DNA of 64,000 nucleotides, taken from NCBI GenBank assembly GCA_028564705.1, contig JAPXFQ010000132.1, forward strand, positions 62,001 through 126,000, written 5' to 3'. This DNA comes from Apricaphanius iberus (lineage: Eukaryota > Chordata > Actinopteri > Cyprinodontiformes > Aphaniidae). How positions within the stretch are numbered: the first letter of the stretch is position 1; the number at the start of each line of letters is the position of its first letter. The notes beneath the pieces were generated by a model. It was not told the origin of the DNA. It worked only from the letters and a program-made list of their open reading frames with translations, and searched no databases. Positions 34,206 to 44,718 of the stretch are shown in pieces. A program made the position numbers and the translations under genes.

Positions 34206-35225
34206 CGCCCCCAGCTGGATGCTTGAACATTCGCACCTAGAAGCGTGTCCACAGCAAACTTGCCGGGCTTTAAAATATGCAATTTTGGCGCGCATCAAGT
34301 CAGACTCACGACACGGTGGAGATTTGCAATTGTCTCCAATCAACCATGAGGCAATGAAAGTTGAATCATGTTATAGCTGGACCACTGTTTACTGTTTATT
34401 AGTAAACAATAACATGTGTGCCTACATAACTGGCTACGTTAAATCATTGTAAACATACCTTCTGTCTGTGACTCCCCCTGCTTCTTCAGGCTGTCCCTGG
34501 CCCTCGGGGAGAATGTTCCCCACGGTCCGCATACTCCCCATGTTGCTGCTAGCCTCCCGGGGGGTGATGAAGGGGTCGAGAAACCCCATGACAGCGGAAA
34601 ACTTCCAGCTCCTTCCAGATCCTGCAGCTGAACCACCCTGCCTCTCCTTGCAGTAGGTTTCCCTGAGGCTAATACACTTTTTTCTGCAGTAGTCCTCTGA
34701 ATAATCAAGTTATTTACTTAGTGGAAAAGTCTTTGAACATCAGCGGGAAAATAATAGTAAAACAGCGGGACAGTAGGCGGGCTTGCTGCCTTTTGCGCAA
34801 AACTTTCTAAAGTGAAATGAACTTACCAAGTTGCCCAATCTCCTCACTTATCTTCTTCCAAGCTCGGTCCTTTTTATTCCTGTCTTTGTACAGAAAACAA
34901 GTGGTATCATATAGCTCTGGGTTTTTAGCCACGGCCTTTATCAGTCTCTCCTCCATGTTGAATGAAGAACGAATTGCTTTGGCTGGACCTGCCCCCTGTG
35001 AACTGGGTCAGAGCATCACGTCACCAGGCTCCTGATTGGTTGACGCTGCGTGGATTGAAGCTGGAGTTCAGACTTTTTCAGCATGAGCAGGCTTTTTCAC
35101 ACACCTCATTCCCACAAATCCCCCGTGCAGATCAGGCAGAAAAGCTTTTTTGTGCCACGCAAATCTGCTTCTGACTTGATAAGCGACCCCCTGCCACGCT
35201 TCATCGCGCTCCTCCATTGACCTAA
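34206..35225 (-). mobile_element. PIF/Harbinger-like element with MADF gene, inserted in a LINE
   Basis: About 1 kb of sequence unrelated to the LINE on either side. Its left end (34,206-34,310) matches, inverted, the right end of the element at 3.7-3.8 kb. The interior encodes a two-exon MADF reading frame on the minus strand. Both ends contain GAAGCGTG and ATCAAGTCAGA in inverse orientation, which may be subterminal inverted repeats. No DDE (HARBI1-like) transposase is present, so it would be non-autonomous. Harbinger elements usually duplicate a TWA trinucleotide; I could not fix this because about 170 bases of the expected LINE seem absent around the right junction. Confidence 0.6.
34459..34956 (-). 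CDS. MADF-domain protein of a Harbinger-like transposon, two exons visible
   Basis: MADF (Myb/SANT-like) domains bind DNA; in PIF/Harbinger elements such a protein assists the transposase. Exon 1 is 34,827-34,956, from an ATG, encoding MEERLIKAVAKNPELYDTT and on to KISEEIGQL, followed by a GTAAGT donor. Intron of 130 bases (34,697-34,826) ends TTATTCAG. Exon 2 is 34,459-34,696 and begins DYCRKKCISLRETYCKERQ, completing the domain in phase (exon 1 leaves one base, exon 2 supplies two). Exon 2 ends at a second consensus donor GTATGT (34,453-34,458). The domain usually has Trp where this copy has Cys after CRKK. No stop or frameshift lies within either exon, but no third exon is found before the element ends, so it is 3'-truncated. 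The neighbouring LINE halves argue for a transposon gene rather than a host Adf1-like gene. Confidence 0.65.
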
Positions 35226-35922
35226 CATGTAAACCTAGACCTGTTCAATTGGTCTTGGTTTATACGTACCGTAAGCTTAAAACCTTCCTTTTAGATAAAG
35301 CTTATAGTTAGAATGGCTTAGCTTATCCTGAACTATTTTTGTAGTTATGCTGCTATAGGTTTAGACTGTTGGAGGATAGACTGACCACTTTTCTTCACTC
35401 TTCTACTTTTCTCTTCTACTTCTCTACAGATATATTCTTTCTGCTGTTATTACGATTGTTAACCAAGTTTTCTCTTAGTATTTTTCTCCCCATAGAAGCT
35501 CCACATGGTCTGGTACCCTGCTTAACTATAAAGTCCCCTGATGGATGGGGAACATCGGTCCAGATGATGCTCAAAGTCCCAGAGCATCCCCCATGCTGTC
35601 TCTTCTCTGTCTTCTCAGACCCCCAGAAGGTCATGGCAATTGACCGCTTGTACTGAGCCAGGGTTCTGCCAGAGGTTTCTTCCTGTTAAAGGGGAGTTTT
35701 TCCTCTCCACTGTCGCTACATGCTTGCTCAGTATGAGAGATTGCTGAGGATTTCTGTGGTTGGAGTCTGCATTATCCGGACACAACCTCACGTCGATGAG
35801 TCATCGCAATCTTCTGGTATTCCTTATATTGAAAACTTTTAACTGATTGGAATGTTTGTATAATTGTATTTAAATGACTTTTGTTGTAAAGTGCCTTGAG
35901 ATGACATTTGTTTTGAATTGAA
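35226..35922 (+). mobile_element. L2-group LINE C-terminus and 3' untranslated end
   Basis: Starts with the last codons of the LINE polymerase (KLKTFLLDKAYS then a stop, about 35,270-35,310). It continues through the well-known fish L2 3' region with AGGTTTCTTCCTGTTAAA, GAGTTTTTCCTCTCCACTGT and GTAAAGTGCCTTGAGATGAC, ending in TTTTGAATTGAA. It appears to be the continuation of 33,797-34,205. A hAT-like element follows directly at 35,923. Confidence 0.8.
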
Positions 35923-36580
35923 CAGTGTTGCCACAGTTACTTTGAAAAAGTAATATTATTGACTACTGATTACTCCTTCCAAAAGTAACTTAGTTACTTT
36001 ACTTATTGCTTTATTTTAAAGGTAACTAAGTTAGATTAAAAGTTACTTTCAGCTGCTCCTAGTAACACGCCCAACTGCCTCAACATAAACACAATTACCA
36101 GTTTTGCCAATACTCACTTTATTGGAAGTGCATTTTAACAGTAAATCTGGAAATATACTTGTTTTTTAACCTCACATTGACACGACCAAATATGAAGGAA
36201 TAAGCTGCGTCTTGGGGACGTATTTGCTTGCTTACTGCACGTACTACGGGAGACCCCACTAGGGGGCAGAGTAGGCCAACAGAGTACAGAACTCAGACTT
36301 AGGCCAAAACAAACATGGTGACCGCAAAGGAGATTATCAGCAGTTTTGGCAGCAGTGTTGTTGTAGGTAGGACCATAATTACCGCTATTGTTTCTTGTTT
36401 TACTAATGCTTTTGCTGCCATGTAGCAAATATATGTTTTTGCTCAAGAAAATTGCAAAAATAGTAACACACAGTGGCTTGAACAATTAATTTGATTAACT
36501 GTATGGAAATAGTAATGCGTTAGATTAGTCGTTACTGAAAAAGTGGTCATATTAAGAGTAATGCGCTACTGGCATCACTG
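35923..36580. mobile_element. Non-autonomous hAT-like element with 8-bp target duplication
   Basis: 658 bases with inverted ends: left CAGTGTTGCCACAGTTACTT, right (complement) CAGTGATGCCAGTAGCGCAT. Both ends share CAGTG-TGCCA and then a region with GTTACT or CATTACT blocks. It is flanked by GAATTGAA (35,915-35,922) and GAATTGCA (36,581-36,588), 7 of 8 identical, as expected for hAT. The left flank is the tail of an L2-group LINE, whose tail is itself GAATTG-rich, which slightly weakens the duplication. No transposase frame is present. Confidence 0.75.
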
Positions 36581-36588
36581 GAATTGCA

Positions 36589-38396
36589 CGATTTATAAAA
36601 AAAGCAAAAGTGAGGTCTTGCTCTGTCTTTGGTATGGGTTGTTGGGGGCCTGATAAAAGTTTTTTTTTTCCGAATTCCCTCCAAAATGGAGAGAGTGAAA
36701 AAATTGAAGCAATTGCTCAGAAGAAAATCCGAGGTTCCTGCAGCATCCGACAGTTTCTGAGGCTCATTTTGTTCATTGTAAGTCCATTTAATTAAGTATT
36801 TGTTATTTTGACAATTAATAACAAATGACAATGTTTTTGACAATGTTTTTAAAAAGGTTCCGGTTTTAAAATCCGTTGTGTTATATTGTAGTATTGGTAG
36901 CAGTAGTTTATTCGGTCATTTCATTTCTTCATACATTAAACAAAAAATACTTTCATTTTCGTGTACACCACAACCAAAAGGGTTTAGGCTAAAGTAAATA
37001 CTTATTCTGCCTAACCCAGTTTACATAGTTCCTCAAGAAAACAAACACAAATATTTATAATATACAGTATCATGTGTCAAAGAAAAAAGAAATAAGAATA
37101 TATTTGGAATTAATTTAAACTTTATTTACAATAATTTCAATAAATATGTATGTATAAATTTGTTTAACGTAAGTCATTTTTAAATAAATCATTTCACTTA
37201 ATTTGTCCTGTTCGGTTCTGTTAAGGTATGGAATAGCAAATTGTCCTAAATTAAATAATTACATAAAACATTATAAAATAAATATCAGCATGAATTAATA
37301 TGAAGTAAATATATAACATGACAATGAAATAGTCAAAAAAAGGAATTCAGTTAAAATGCAATGCCCAGTATTTTGAAATATTTTTCATTATTTTTATTTT
37401 AGATTAGATATTTGTATTATGTTATAAATATTTTTTATTCTATAATTTATTTTGATTTTTTTTATTTAATCTAATCAGTTTTTATTCAAAAATATATTTT
37501 TCCAAAGTATTCTTTTATTTCATAATAGGGTTTTTTCATAATGGTGTATTTATTTCAAAATGCCATTTAACATAATGTCTTAGCCAGCCAATCAGAATTA
37601 GCTGTTGGGACCTGGATGCTGATTGGTTGGTGCTTAAACATGATGTTCCTGCAGCAGGAAAATGGCGAGGACCAGCTAAAGTCATTTAATACTGTTACCT
37701 TTAGGATTTTATGTATGGCTTTATAATTCTTATAATACTGGCAGAATATTTGAGCACCTTTGTAATGTCTAATCCAAACAGCCAGCGCTGCTCCGGTGTT
37801 CTAGGTGTAAAGCTGCTCAGGGCGCCATGCCCGTGATTAGACTGGGGAAAGAGGCTCAGGTCGGCTGTTTGGTACGATAATTAAAACGTTTCAGAAATAA
37901 CACAGAACACGTTTAAATAATCTCCCTTTAACTGACTGTAGCTAACAACCAACCAGGACTTCCTCTCCCGTCTCCTTCTAGTTGTGCTGGACAAAACAAA
38001 AAAGATAACAGCAGAACTCCAGTGCTACTGTCAGACAGCTGAGAGCTGAACCTGGGATCATTTCAGATTATATCATCCAGACGAATCAAGATGGGTCTCT
38101 GAAACGGTTCATGATAAGTTATTCCTCTAAATATGACCTGTTAGAGCAATCAGAGCTGAACTAAGTTCCTGCAGCTCCGACCCTTTACTTAGCATGCTGC
38201 CAGCTGCTCACTGAGCCACAACAACGGCTATCCAGGAAGACTAATGTTAGCTCCAGCCAATCAGTGTCCAGGTCGCAACCGCACATTCTGAATGGCTATT
38301 TGGAACCATTTGTCGATGCCCAACCCTAGGCGAAACTGTCTAATAGCCTGGATTGGCTGCCGATTAGTTTGCTGAAGCTAACCATCCACGGCAACC
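36589..38396. other. No gene recognised
   Basis: Very AT-rich at 36,900-37,580. No motif-bearing frame. Confidence 0.45.
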
Positions 38397-38428
38397 AATA
38401 TTCCTATAATTATTATTATAGGAATATT
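38397..38428. other. Perfect 14-bp inverted repeat with 4-base loop
   Basis: AATATTCCTATAAT at 38,397-38,410 is the exact complement of 38,415-38,428. It could be a cruciform-forming site or the fused ends of a lost element. Confidence 0.8.
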
Positions 38429-38676
38429 CCAATATCACCAACACTTGATGATACCATAATATGCAGAAGAGATGTGTGAATTTGTCCCATTAAAAAAGTT
38501 TTTCTCATTTACAGTATGCCTTTATATACAATCATAGTAAAGCTACAACCTTTTGAACTAGTGATATCAAAATTCAATATTTTATAGAAAAAAACGACTA
38601 AAGAGTTAATTTTGATCCTCTAAATACTCTCATTAGTCATGATGTGACGGTAAAAGGGACACCATAAAAGAGCGAC

Positions 38677-39162
38677 ATGTTAGTTGTCATAGGTCATAAT
38701 GATGATGCCCTTGTAGTAGGAAAAATCAAAAAGGCTGTCATTCATAAAAATTCTGCTGTGTACTTCATCACTGTGGTGTATCAGGCTGTTCGTCAACCAC
38801 AGATTAATGCTTATCCCGCTTCACTAATGCAGGAAGCCTTTTACTGTGTCAGTCAAGCAGATCTCATTGATCACTACCCACTGCCTGAGTATTCAGTTTG
38901 TGGTATGTCGTTGCTAACTCTTCAACATTTTCGATTCATGTCATCCATCAGTGATGACATAAAGGTCATCATCCTCAAGACGTTGCCCAGTTTTTCTGAG
39001 GAGACTCAAAAACAGATCATCACAGCACTTGAGATATCAGGTGTGGAACCAACAGAGGACCTCAAATATGTGCAGCAGGATATCATCGGATATCTCTTGC
39101 CTGTTATTCAGCATTCAACGTGGGTAAATTTGACCAATTATAGTTTTTCCCTGTACAGTTAA
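38677..39162 (+). CDS. 161-codon open frame with SAM-like C-terminus, probably transposon-derived
   Basis: An uninterrupted frame from ATG to stop. It begins MLVVIGHNDDALVVGKIKKA, suggesting a beta-rich start, and has YPLPEYSVCGMSLLTLQHF in the middle. The last third, with LPSFSEETQKQIITALEISG, VEPTEDLKYVQQDIIGYLLP and then VIQ, resembles a short SAM-like helical bundle seen in multicopy fish proteins often labelled SAMD3-like. A possible splice donor, G|GTAAAT, lies near 39,121-39,127 at the end of the domain, so the last 12 or so codons may be intronic read-through. No upstream exon or partner gene was found. This may be an exon of a transposon or a retained fragment of one. The assignment is by resemblance only. 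Confidence 0.4.
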   Translation: MLVVIGHNDDALVVGKIKKAVIHKNSAVYFITVVYQAVRQPQINAYPASLMQEAFYCVSQADLIDHYPLPEYSVCGMSLLTLQHFRFMSSISDDIKVIILKTLPSFSEETQKQIITALEISGVEPTEDLKYVQQDIIGYLLPVIQHSTWVNLTNYSFSLYS

Positions 39163-39424
39163 AGCCTCAGTACTTTGTCTAAAACAATACATTTTATACT
39201 CTGCTGATATGGGAAAAACAAAGAATTGAAGTAGTGATCTGGACTGGCCAGAATTATACACAATTCTATCAAAGGCATATTCTATTATTATACTGTGACT
39301 TTAAGTCTGTTCAAACAATAGATTAAATCAACATATGTCATACAAGTCTGAATCCATATCAGTTTTTTTTTAAAGTGCCAATAATATGTTTTATTTCCAT
39401 ATGTTCAAGAATATACTACAGTCA

Positions 39425-39640
39425 TCCCCCTCCCACAAAACTTGCCAGATGACTCAACCACTCAGACGTCACTCTCTAATTCATTGCCTCGCTATTCATC
39501 TTCACATCGTGGGGCTTGCTGCAGTTTTTGCAACCTTCTATGTGTTAAACCTGGAATACCTAGACGAATCTGCAAGGACACTGGAGTTTGTTCAAAGGTT
39601 AAACTTCCCTCTTCTGTTTTTTGTATTTTCTATTGTTGAT
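39425..39640 (+). pseudogene. Cys-rich peptide remnant, possibly piggyBac-type zinc ribbon
   Basis: One plus frame reads SLPRYSSSHRGACCSFCNL, then KPGIPRRICKDTGVCSKVK, with paired cysteines spaced as in a zinc ribbon. PiggyBac-type transposases end in a Cys-rich ribbon preceded by a basic linker, and the frame stops soon after, as such a C-terminus would. The rest of the transposase is not seen upstream. A second frame (39,386-39,703) overlaps it and is taken as a coincidence. Low confidence. Confidence 0.25.
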
Positions 39641-40170
39641 GCAACAAAAGAGACGCTCTATCTGAGTACATGGCAATCCAAATCTACCTACAGGTACAAA
39701 TAAAGTAATTCATCCATCCATCCCAGCTCTGTTCAGGAATTTTAATTGTTGTTTAATATAAGCCAGGCTTGTACAGCGTAGCCACAAGGTATATATAAGT
39801 ATTAAATGAGGATTGAATTCAGTGGAGTCAAATTTAGGGCCATTAATGTATTACATTTCAGAGAAAAAGAATTCTTTTTTTCAATTTAGTCTTAAAATTG
39901 GCATATGTTTTTTGAATAATTAACAAACACTTTGTTTAGCGTTTAGATTTGTTATTTATAATTAAACATTACGGTGAACTGAACCTAATGACTTTGCACT
40001 TGTTTCTATGGTTCCTAGCCGCGATTTGTGACATCCCCTATCTAGAGTTGCACCTACAGGAAAGCATGCATTGTGAAATGTTTCCCCTCTTCTGACTACA
40101 ACGCACCATGTTGCCAATTTAGCGACTTATCGCTATTTCTACAACCTTTCAGACCCCTTAACAACTTGTG

Positions 40171-40450
40171 TTTTCAAAAAAGCACCTACCGACAAATCCA
40201 GAAATTTCCAACCACCTTTAGCTGCTGTACTTTCTCTGAAACTTTGTATCCGAAATTCCCTGCAGATTAGAGACCCGACTTGCTAAGGTCTGCATCTAAT
40301 CCTCGGGTCATTTCCCACAGCATTATACAGAGAGATGGCTCTGATTTTATCCAGTCACAAATCAAGTTGCTTTATCTAAAAATTAACTGAAATGACGAAC
40401 ATCGTCCTTCACCTTCATCTTTCAAAACTCTCCTTTTAACAGCAAAAAGG
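40171..40450 (+). repeat. Dispersed repeat, copy A (partner at 54.8 kb)
   Basis: Aligns with 54,811-55,200 on the same strand. Shared blocks are CGACAAATC, TTAGCT, GACCCGACTTGC versus AACCCAACTTGC and CCTTCATCTTTCA. An insertion in the second copy separates the middle blocks. No coding capacity. Confidence 0.55.
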
Positions 40451-41639
40451 CAGAAGCTTGTCATTACTGTAGTTTCACATCTGTGGTAAATCCAAGGGAT
40501 GTTCTAAAATGTCATATGATTATGAGTTCAATAATCTAAGACATTTAAAACTTATCAAAAAAACCCACTGAAAATAATACCATAAGCCAAAATCGTATGT
40601 TAATGTCGATAGGCAAGCAATGCCCTACAGATTTGCCTTCAGTGAAAGTGTCACAAAGAAGATGCAAATTACTTAATATCACTGTAAGGAAGTTATCATC
40701 ATCTCTAAAGCTTACTGATGCTAACTAAAAGGTTATTTTACTTTTAGTCTCAGCAGAACATTATATTCCTTTTGACTTCTAAAATAGCTATTTTTGTGAA
40801 ATTGTAGCTAGCAAAATTTATTTTAAGGAAAAGTTCGGTATTTTAAACTTGGGAAATGGATTCCCAAAAACTGTACAAAGATAAATGATCTTTTAATGCT
40901 TGTAATGGAAAATGTTTGGACCTCGTGACTGTATAAGACTAAAGAAAGACTACAAACAAAACCATTTCCGTTTCCGCCCGCTGAGTGATACGGTTCCGCC
41001 CAGTACTTCTAATATAAGTCAATGGAGTTGGAAAAAACCTGTGACTAAACCTGTTGGAAAACATCTTTTGCGGCGACTTTTGTGTGTGCGTATCAGATAA
41101 CACCCCTGTCCACTTGGTGAGTTTCACATCTTTGTAAACTAAAGTTTGATGCGTTTAAGGAAATAATTTATGAATGCACCCATGGTCCCATTCTGAAGGT
41201 AGTTGATGAGCGTCTCCCTGTTGCGAGTCCGACCGATGGCTTGCTTGAGAAGAAGGAGCGGCTGGCGGAAAAGGCTTATTTATGCCTTCTGCTTGGTCGA
41301 CTTCCGGTGGGAAGCAAAGAGGAAAAACGATCGAGCTGGGTATGCAGTATAAGGTTTACAAAACGGAACTAGGACAGGTTCTCAAAGAGATGGTTTGTCT
41401 TGACTCTGCAGGTTTTGGTTATTCATTGGGTACTGAATGGTCTTCAGACAGCTCCTTCTGAACCTCACCAAACCCTGGTTGGTTCCCTTTAGGTGTAAAG
41501 ACAACAGAAGGTGCACTGCTCTCTCCATCAGAGTGAAGCATCACCAAAGAGAAACGCAAGAGCCCAGAATCCTAACAAGTCCAGCTTCTCCTCCACTGCA
41601 CATCAAATGCGTGATTTCTTCAGGGTTTGCTCTGTCACA
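40451..41639. other. No gene recognised
   Basis: Nothing supported in this interval. Confidence 0.4.
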
Positions 41640-42010
41640 GCCCTGAGAGCATGGAGATTCCAGGCGAGAGGCGGTTCTTCTAGGACAGCTAAGCAGGGCC
41701 ATAGAAGGTCTTCACCAATCAGTGGAACTGGCTTCTCTTCTTACTTGCAACGAAGAACAGGAGGATCGCTGCCAGATGCCCACAAAGTTACACAATTGAA
41801 TTTTTAGGTCCACCACTGGCACCACGTGGTTATCACTAATAATACCAGATTCAACCAGAGCTAATGTGACTGGAGAAGCTGTGAAGAATCTAATAGTGTC
41901 TGCACCTCACACAGTCCTTGCTGCTGATCTGCAGGAACAGATTAGGGACCAGATCCCCACAGCACCATCCATAGATGTTGCATTAAGTGCATTCTCTGTT
42001 TCCTAGATGT
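41640..42010 (+). pseudogene. Tc1-like transposon fossil (relative of the 17.4-kb copy)
   Basis: GGAGATTCCAGGCGAGAGGC followed by AGGACAGCTAAGCAGGGCC and ATAGAAGGTCTTCACCAATC aligns with 17,735-17,800 in the better preserved Tc1 element. Later blocks (GGTCCACCACTGGCACCACG and CATCCATAG near 41,970) echo other parts of that gene in the right order. The frame is destroyed by indels and the copy seems internally shortened to about 370 bases. Confidence 0.55.
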
Positions 42011-42915
42011 GAATTTGTCATCTGCATAAAACTGCCTGTCTGAATTAGAATTTCATACCGTAGGGCACAGACAAATGGTGTGCAGAACAACATGAGTTTG
42101 ACAGCTAACGATAGGTCTGTCAAGAAATGCTCAGGACAGAAAAAGAATCTGCATCCAGTGAGAGTCAGAGAGAGAAACTGATGTGTTAATCATAGAGGAA
42201 AAAAGTTTGATGGAAAAGAAAAATGACCCAGGGAGAAGGAATTTCTCCTAAATATTTAAAATTCGATCAGGAACATTGAAATGAATATTTATGTTAATAA
42301 AAAAGTTTTCAAAACGAGATTAGCTGGTATATATTGTTAAAGTCAAGCAGACGGTATACGTGTACTTAGACCAAAAAATGACGTTTATGTTCAGTGATTT
42401 TTGTTTGTGTCGATACAATGCTTGTTGGGAAATTAGGTTATACCAACATAAAGCATTTTCCTTTTCTTTTACAAGGCGTCACATATTTAAAGAAACATCA
42501 CGTGTGGATTGAGAGGCCAAGTGTGTTGTTTATTTATTTTTTTTGCATTGGTTGATTAAATCAAAAAAGACCTTATTAGCAATATAATATTAATATATAC
42601 ACCAAAAATATTGACATCTTCAATACGTCTTTACCTGTTTTACAAGATGGTTAGTTTTCCATGTTCAGTTGAAAAAAAACCCCTGATGTACAAAGGCAAT
42701 ACTCAAAACGTAGTTCTGGCTTTACCAGGGTTTTTGCTGAAACAGGTAAAGGGGCTTGCCCATGTTAGCTGAGGAAACTTTATTAAATAAAGGATGAGAA
42801 GGAGGGAACTTTGGGAATAAATGATGAGGCTCTGTCTTAAAAACAGGATGATGAGGCTCCTCTTTAAAGAGAGAATAAGGCAGTGTCTTTTAGACACTCC
42901 ATTAGAAAAAAATCT
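42011..42915. other. No gene recognised
   Basis: Nothing supported. Plus-strand text at 42,840-42,915 may be the outer part of the MITE that follows. Confidence 0.4.
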
Positions 42916-43400
42916 CCATCCACACATAACCGGATAAATGTGTTTTTCAGCACATTCATAGACGTGGCAAACCTGTAGGGGGCAGTAGTTCTTCTAAATC
43001 CTATCCGCTCAGAGTAACTTTCTATCCTCTAACTTCAGCACACAGCAGTAACAGAGCTCTAAAATCAAACAAACAAAACACGGTTTAACAATGGATGATT
43101 CCAACACACCTCTGAGGGCATAAATGCTGATTCCTTAGTGTCAATGCAGGTTGCACAAGTGATGTCTGAGCATTTTTTGTCGCAGATAGTTAAGTTACGG
43201 CACTTAAAACTCATCGTTTTCATATGTCCAGACGCAGAGACTGAAAACGGAGAAAAAACACAAATCTCCACTTTGGCCGGAGTTTTTAAAATGATTAGTT
43301 TTTGGTGCCGTGAATCTCAGTTTACATGTGGATGACAGGCCAAGCTGTAGAAAAACATCTCAGTTTTGTGAGATACACGGCTACGTGTGGACAAGGCATT
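42916..43400. mobile_element. Inverted-repeat MITE with TCCACAC ends
   Basis: The left block TCCACACATAACCGG (42,919-42,933) is matched in inverse orientation by CCGTGTATCTC-type text and TCCACACGTAGCCG (complement of about 43,378-43,391). The interior contains a stretch with GAAAACGGAG, AAATCTCCACTTTGGCCGG and TCTGTGAC-type blocks known from a common fish non-autonomous element. No coding frame of note. Exact ends were not fixed. Confidence 0.5.
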
Positions 43401-44718
43401 AGCCAGACTACAATTTAAGTCCACATTAATCTGCAGTGAAATCTAACATAACGCCCAGCAACCTATCATAATTACTATTTGACTAACATGGAAAGAACAT
43501 TGAATCTTTCTAAAAAATGTAATCATTGCCAAAATGAAACGGTTGATGACAAAGGAATGTAAGAAAACCCTTACTTTGAAATATTATATTACAGCATGGC
43601 ACAAGCTTAAACAACAACTAAAATAAAAAAGGGCTGGAGATTTCTTAGTGCTTGAAACTCTCTGTGTCAGCAAGATTTCTTTTAAGAGAATCACTTTTCA
43701 ACTTTACAACTGACTCATTTTAAAAGAGAACCAGCTAAGAATTACCATACAGCTTCTTATTGAAAATACATAAAACCCTACTAAATTGCACAGCCACAAA
43801 CCCTGATATAAGGTATTACCACAGGAAAAATGACTAATAAATCCGTAATGCTTCTATTTTTCTTTGTTTCTTTACTCAGATAAAAGGCAAGAGAGAGTTT
43901 TAGGGAAAACATTTTGTCGCATTCTGGCTTTAGTAACTGCTGTATACCCTACAATCAATGTGCAGCATAATGCCATCACATCCACAGGGGGCCACTCTGT
44001 GACGCAGTTACAGCAGCTTCTAAACCCAGTTGCTGATGGTAACGTATGAAGCCATTATGTCATAAATCACCACCAATGCACTTTGTGCGATTTCTATAAG
44101 ATAATAAATGAAATCCCATTATGCATCAGCATCACAGCAACATATGGCACAGCTCTCTAATATCCTACACATAACTCGTTAATCTCATCTGGGCCAAATA
44201 GATGTTACCGGATCGTTGAGCAGTTAAAAGTGCCACCGTGGTCAGATAAACGTTAATGTATCATCACATACATGTCACACTGTAAGCTTAGGGATAAGAG
44301 ATAACAGGAGAAAGATGATGAAGAAGAGCCAATAACAGGCACACAGCAGCTGTAGTGAAAGGGCCAAAACGATCAAATCATGTCTATTTTATTAGTGTTG
44401 CAACTGGAGGAAGGTTATTTCTTCACAGATTTTAATGAGGCCATGCACAGACGACAAACATTTTCTTTATCCTCTAAAATAATTGATTTGGAGGTCAAAA
44501 CATGCAGTTTGTGTGCTTCATACTGACACAAAATGTGACTTCATCTTTTTTTTTTTAAATCAAAACAAAGGCCAAGGCAGCGTTAAAATCCGACAAACTC
44601 CCTTTTTGTTTTGAAATTTGCTTGTTTAGACTAAACTGAAGCACTGTTTTGATGATGGTGTTTAATCATTAGGATTTTAGCTCAGAATGGTGACCTGAAG
44701 CACATCTAAGCATACTTA
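43401..44718. other. No gene recognised
   Basis: Nothing supported in this interval. Confidence 0.4.

Noticed and set aside
36610..36795. A short exon with a GTAAGT donor near 36,779
   Set aside because: A GTAAGT lies after a 61-codon frame, but no acceptor, homologous domain or partner exon could be found.
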